This document shows positions 7,146-8,773 of a DNA stretch of 8,773 nt, in pieces. The stretch is taken from assembly GCA_030833305.1 (NCBI GenBank), contig JAURHL010000076.1:1-8773 (forward strand). The letters run 5' to 3'. Below the pieces are notes generated by a model that worked only from the letters and a program-made list of their open reading frames with translations, was not told the origin of the DNA and searched no databases. Source of the DNA: Acidimicrobiales bacterium (GTDB lineage: Bacteria > Actinomycetota > Acidimicrobiia > Acidimicrobiales > Ilumatobacteraceae). How positions within the stretch are numbered: position 1 is the stretch's first letter; the number at the start of each line of letters is the position of its first letter. The translations under genes were made by a program, and so were the position numbers.

Positions 7146-7202
7146 GCGACAATTTGTCGCTTTGTGTACACGAGCCATGTACATAAAGCGACAATTTGTC
7201 GC
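7146..7202. repeat. Nested palindromic element between two convergent genes
   Basis: The arms 7146-7170 and 7178-7202 pair at 23 of 25 positions (one further position is G.T) around a 7-base loop. Each arm contains the same 15-bp sequence GCGACAATTTGTCGC (7146-7160 and 7188-7202), itself a perfect 7+1+7 palindrome, so the heptamer GCGACAA or its complement occurs four times. The element starts 8 bases after the NfuA stop and ends 2 bases before the amidohydrolase stop, filling the junction. It is clearly more AT-rich than the flanking genes. It could serve as a bidirectional terminator, an operator, or a small REP/MITE-like repeat. Confidence 0.9.
7164..7184. promoter_or_regulatory. Pair of TGTACA-centred palindromes (possible regulator site)
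   Basis: GTGTACAC (7164-7171) and ATGTACAT (7177-7184) are each perfect 8-bp palindromes, with centres 13 bases apart. Paired TGTACA cores are known as the operator of YefM/Phd-type antitoxins, with a 12-base centre spacing in YefM-YoeB. No antitoxin or toxin gene is visible here, so binding is conjecture. Confidence 0.3.
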
Positions 7203-7204
7203 AT

Positions 7205-8773
7205 TTAGGGATTTTGGGGGCCGCGGATGAGGCGGCCGGGGAGGGCGCCCGTGAACTCGTCGCGATCCACCGTTTGCTCGCCCGCCACGAACGTCGCGAT
7301 GTACCCGCGCCCCCGCTGCACCAAACGGCGCCCGTTAGCCGGAAGGTCGAACGCCATGCGGGGTACGTCGAAGCCCAGGTTCTCGTAATCGATGATGTTC
7401 AGATCCGCTCGCTTTCCCGGGGCGACCACGCCGCGATCGTGCAGTCCGAACAATTGAGCCGTCTGTGCGGTCTGGCGATGAATCACGTACTCCAGGCCGA
7501 GTCGGGGTCCGCGCCGACGATCGCGCGTCCAATGCGTCAGCATGAACGTCGGCATTCCACCGTCGCAGATCGCACCACAGTGTGCACCCGCGTCCGACAG
7601 TCCCATGCGAGTGCCGGGATGCAGATGCGCCTCGTAGGTCATCGACAGATCGCCATAGGAATAGTTGAAGAACGGCGCGTAGATCATCCCGTGCCCATCG
7701 TCTGACATCAGCTGATTCAGGATCAGTTCGACCGGATTCGCCCCCGTTCGTCGAGAGATGCCTCCGATCGAATCCTCGCGACTCGGCTCGTAGTCGATGT
7801 CCTCGCCGTTCACCAACCACATTCCGTCCAACTTGTCGAGAACGATTCGTTGAAAGAATCCGCCATCGTTCGGAACGTCCTCGACGATGCGACGTCGTCG
7901 CTCAGGATCCGCCAGTGCCCGCAGACGGTCGGGCATGGGAAGGTCTTGAACTTCGGCGTACGCGGGATGGAAAAGCAATGGGTGCACCGAGCCGTGCAGG
8001 CAGTACATGATTCCGATCGAGCGCCCGGCCACCTGGGCGACCATGGGGATCCCGTCGGCGCGGGCTTCGTCGAGACGAGTCAGCACCGATCGCCAAATCT
8101 CTGGAGATTGATCCGTCTGGCTGAGGTTCACGCTCACGGTACGACCGGTGCGTCGGGCCAACTCGCGCATCCACACCCATTCCTCGTTCGGGACGCGGAT
8201 GTGCTCGGGAGAGAATTGGAAGTTCCCGTGTCCAATGCGAGCCATTGCGTCGGCGATCTCGAACAATTCCTCGGCACCGACCATCGTGCCGGGCACGAGT
8301 TCGCCGCTCTTGGACTTGTGCAGGGGCGTGCGGCTGGTGGAGAAACCGAGAGCTCCGGCGCGAAGGGCTTCTTCCACCAGTTCGCCCATTCGTCGGCGGT
8401 CGTCCTCGGTGGCCGGAAGGTTGTCGGCACCGCGTTGTCCCATCACGTAAGCCCTCAACGGCCCGTGCGCGATTTGGGTGCCGATGTCGAGTACGTAGGA
8501 GCGACTCGCGACGGAGTCCAGGTACTCGGGGAAACTCTCCCATTGCCAATCGATGCCATCGGTCATGGCCGAACCCGGGATGTCCTCGACTCCCTCCATC
8601 AGTTCGATCAGCCATTGATGTCGATCGGGGTGAGCGGGCGCGAAGCCCACTCCGCAATTGCCCATGACCGCGGTCGTGACTCCGTGCCACGAGCTGGGAG
8701 TCAGCCACGAATCCCAGGACACCTGGGCGTCGTAGTGAGTGTGCACGTCGACGAAGCCAGGTGTGACCAGTGC
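7205..8773 (-). CDS. Amidohydrolase, D-aminoacylase/N-acyl-D-amino-acid deacylase type (5' end cut by window edge)
   Basis: The last 522 residues are visible; the start lies outside, probably 50-60 residues upstream. Metal-dependent TIM-barrel amidohydrolases of this group (COG3653-like) hydrolyse amide bonds such as those of N-acyl-D-amino acids. Visible landmarks in fragment numbering: GFVDVHTHYDAQ (6-17) with the metal-binding HTH, GNCGVGFAP (38-46) whose Cys is a zinc ligand in D-aminoacylase, SDAGAH (393-398) with the catalytic Asp, and APGKRADLNIID (451-462) leading into the C-terminal beta-sandwich. The two middle histidines of true D-aminoacylases, usually in THLR- and SHHK-like motifs, are not obvious; the corresponding stretches read FQFSPE and VNLSQTDQ. 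The protein may therefore belong to a divergent subgroup with another substrate. GTG 8746, inside the HTH motif, is not a start. It is convergent with the NfuA gene. Confidence 0.85.
   Translation of the reverse strand, partial: ALVTPGFVDVHTHYDAQVSWDSWLTPSSWHGVTTAVMGNCGVGFAPAHPDRHQWLIELMEGVEDIPGSAMTDGIDWQWESFPEYLDSVASRSYVLDIGTQIAHGPLRAYVMGQRGADNLPATEDDRRRMGELVEEALRAGALGFSTSRTPLHKSKSGELVPGTMVGAEELFEIADAMARIGHGNFQFSPEHIRVPNEEWVWMRELARRTGRTVSVNLSQTDQSPEIWRSVLTRLDEARADGIPMVAQVAGRSIGIMYCLHGSVHPLLFHPAYAEVQDLPMPDRLRALADPERRRRIVEDVPNDGGFFQRIVLDKLDGMWLVNGEDIDYEPSREDSIGGISRRTGANPVELILNQLMSDDGHGMIYAPFFNYSYGDLSMTYEAHLHPGTRMGLSDAGAHCGAICDGGMPTFMLTHWTRDRRRGPRLGLEYVIHRQTAQTAQLFGLHDRGVVAPGKRADLNIIDYENLGFDVPRMAFDLPANGRRLVQRGRGYIATFVAGEQTVDRDEFTGALPGRLIRGPQNP

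Noticed and set aside
7146..7202. A short CRISPR-like array (two repeats with one spacer)
   Set aside because: The repeats are only 15 bp, just two copies, and the 27-base gap is itself part of one symmetric inverted repeat rather than a unique spacer.
7003..7230. Small plus-strand protein reading through the palindrome (similar peptides on both strands)
   Set aside because: Most of it is the NfuA coding sequence in another frame, and the similar peptides on both strands follow automatically from the palindrome.
7205..8746. Amidohydrolase starting at 8746 as a complete 513-residue protein
   Set aside because: That GTG encodes the Val directly before the HTH metal motif, and the frame continues to the right edge with the typical preceding residues (ALVTPGFVD).

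Overview
The window is high-GC, gene-dense bacterial DNA and most resembles an actinobacterium. The evidence is strong GC bias at third codon positions, GTG starts, an actinobacterial-style TPP riboswitch and a probable leaderless gene. A class such as Acidimicrobiia is only a guess from overall protein flavour. No RNA gene, CRISPR array, insertion sequence or phage gene was seen.

Left two thirds (1-5570), minus strand: a thiamine uptake and activation operon, read from right to left. It opens with a clear TPP (THI-box) riboswitch at about 5484-5570. Then come a thiamine pyrophosphokinase-like gene (thiN-type), the lipoprotein thiamine-binding protein thiB, the double-domain permease thiP and the ATPase thiQ. 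The four genes overlap by 4, 17 and 4 bases, so they look translationally coupled. Imported thiamine would be passed on for pyrophosphorylation, and the product TPP would shut the operon down through the riboswitch. Ten bases after thiQ a fifth reading frame begins and runs off the left edge. It encodes a Gfo/Idh/MocA-type NAD(P) oxidoreductase (residues 1 to about 350) fused in frame to a GNAT N-acetyltransferase (about 356 to 497+). There is no stop between the domains. This fusion inside a TPP-controlled operon is the most unusual gene in the window.

Middle (5571-7138), plus strand: a divergently transcribed SDR oxidoreductase (FabG-like fold, substrate unknown). It is followed by an NfuA-type Fe-S carrier with a degenerate A-type domain and a CxxC NifU domain. 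The NfuA gene has no ribosome binding site but has a TANNNT box seven bases before its GTG, the usual layout of an actinobacterial leaderless gene. A perfect 7-bp inverted repeat lies next to that box.

Junction 7139-7204: the whole space between two convergent stop codons is filled by an AT-richer nested palindrome. Two identical 15-bp palindromes sit at the ends of a 57-bp inverted repeat, with two TGTACA-centred palindromes inside. Terminator, operator and small mobile repeat are all possible.

Right end (7205-8773), minus strand: the C-terminal 522 residues of an amidohydrolase of the D-aminoacylase type, cut by the window edge.
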